From Dehalococcoidia bacterium (GTDB lineage: Bacteria > Chloroflexota > Dehalococcoidia > SHYD01 > SHYC01): a DNA stretch of 13,488 nucleotides. Positions 13,399-13,488 of this stretch are shown piece by piece (the stretch's first letter is position 1; each line of letters opens with the position of its first letter). Under the pieces are notes generated by a model, which saw nothing but the letters and a program-made list of their open reading frames with translations, made no database searches and was not told the DNA's origin. The position numbers and the translations under genes were made by a program. The DNA is taken from contig JAENIT010000008.1 of NCBI GenBank assembly GCA_016844365.1, positions 1-13,488 of the forward strand, given 5' to 3'.

Positions 13399-13421
13399 GC
13401 TTGTGGTGAGCTTGTCGAACC
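13391..13421. repeat. Short interspersed repeat overlapping a stop codon
   Basis: TGTCCTGAGCTTG (13391-13403) and GCTTGTCGAAC (13410-13420) are pieces of the repeat family also seen at 1006-1096 and 8405-8428. The TGA within the first piece is the stop of the SLOG-protein gene, so the repeat has shaped that protein's end. Confidence 0.55.
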
Positions 13422-13445
13422 GTCCATCGAAGGAGGCACTTTAGA

Positions 13446-13488
13446 ATGGCTATCAAGGACATAAGGGCTCGGGAGATACTGGACTCTC
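13446..13488 (+). CDS. eno: Enolase, N-terminal fragment cut by the window end
   Basis: Only 14 codons are present, reading MAIKDIRAREILDS. This matches the start of bacterial enolases, where Ala-Arg-Glu-Ile-Leu-Asp-Ser-Arg-Gly-Asn-Pro is nearly invariant. Enolase converts 2-phosphoglycerate to phosphoenolpyruvate in glycolysis. AGGAGG (13431-13436) lies 9 bp before the ATG. The gene continues past the window. Because aroA upstream uses phosphoenolpyruvate the proximity is suggestive, but nothing shows co-regulation. Confidence 0.85.
   Translation, partial: MAIKDIRAREILDS

Noticed and set aside
1..13488. CRISPR array, tRNA, rRNA, riboswitch, transposase or phage genes
   Set aside because: No regularly spaced repeats, cloverleaf-like genes, known aptamer cores or mobile-element proteins were seen by eye. 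Short RNAs could still be missed without covariance searches.

Overview
The window is typical bacterial chromosome: tightly packed genes, short gaps, sigma-70-type promoter hexamers and AGGAGG ribosome binding sites. I infer a Chloroflexota (Dehalococcoidia-like) bacterium, with moderate confidence. The support is the rsmD-coaD-coiled-coil neighbourhood, the style of the glycosidase and ABC-transporter proteins, and short interspersed palindromic repeats. No marker gene settles the taxonomy. I see no rRNA, tRNA, CRISPR array, insertion sequence, phage or defence genes.

Left half (about 24-8186, all minus strand). Reading in the direction of transcription from the centre, an ABC importer module comes first: a family-5 lipoprotein substrate-binding protein and two DppB/DppC-type permeases, with no ATPase genes. 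A membrane-anchored HtrA/DegP-type serine protease follows. Next is a secreted lipoprotein glycosidase of the GH39/clan GH-A type, broken by an in-frame stop and a frameshift on either side of its catalytic Trp-Asn-Glu motif. Then comes a housekeeping group with its own near-consensus promoter: rsmD (16S rRNA methyltransferase), coaD (coenzyme A synthesis), an uncharacterised coiled-coil protein and a pterin carbinolamine dehydratase. rsmD and coaD both start with TTG, and the ribosome binding site of coaD lies inside the last codons of rsmD.

Centre (8187-8474). This 288-bp divergent intergenic region is the main control point of the window. It carries a minus-strand promoter for the importer overlapped by a 6-5-6 inverted repeat, a perfect TTGACA/TATAAT plus-strand promoter with a 16-bp spacer, and a palindromic interspersed repeat in the presumed 5' leader of the plus-strand genes.

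Right half (8475-13488, all plus strand). A likely three-gene catabolic operon encodes an alpha/beta hydrolase, a flavodoxin-like protein and an amidohydrolase of the amidohydrolase-2 family. It is followed by aroA (shikimate pathway) with its own promoter, a YfcE-like phosphoesterase lacking one usual metal ligand, an 18-bp perfect inverted repeat, a TIGR00725/SLOG-family protein and the first codons of enolase, cut by the window end.

Nothing here is clearly a new system. The best leads are the hydrolase-flavodoxin-amidohydrolase operon of unknown substrate, divergent from an importer that lacks local ATPases; the decayed glycosidase; and evidence for very short mRNA leaders upstream of rsmD and possibly htrA.
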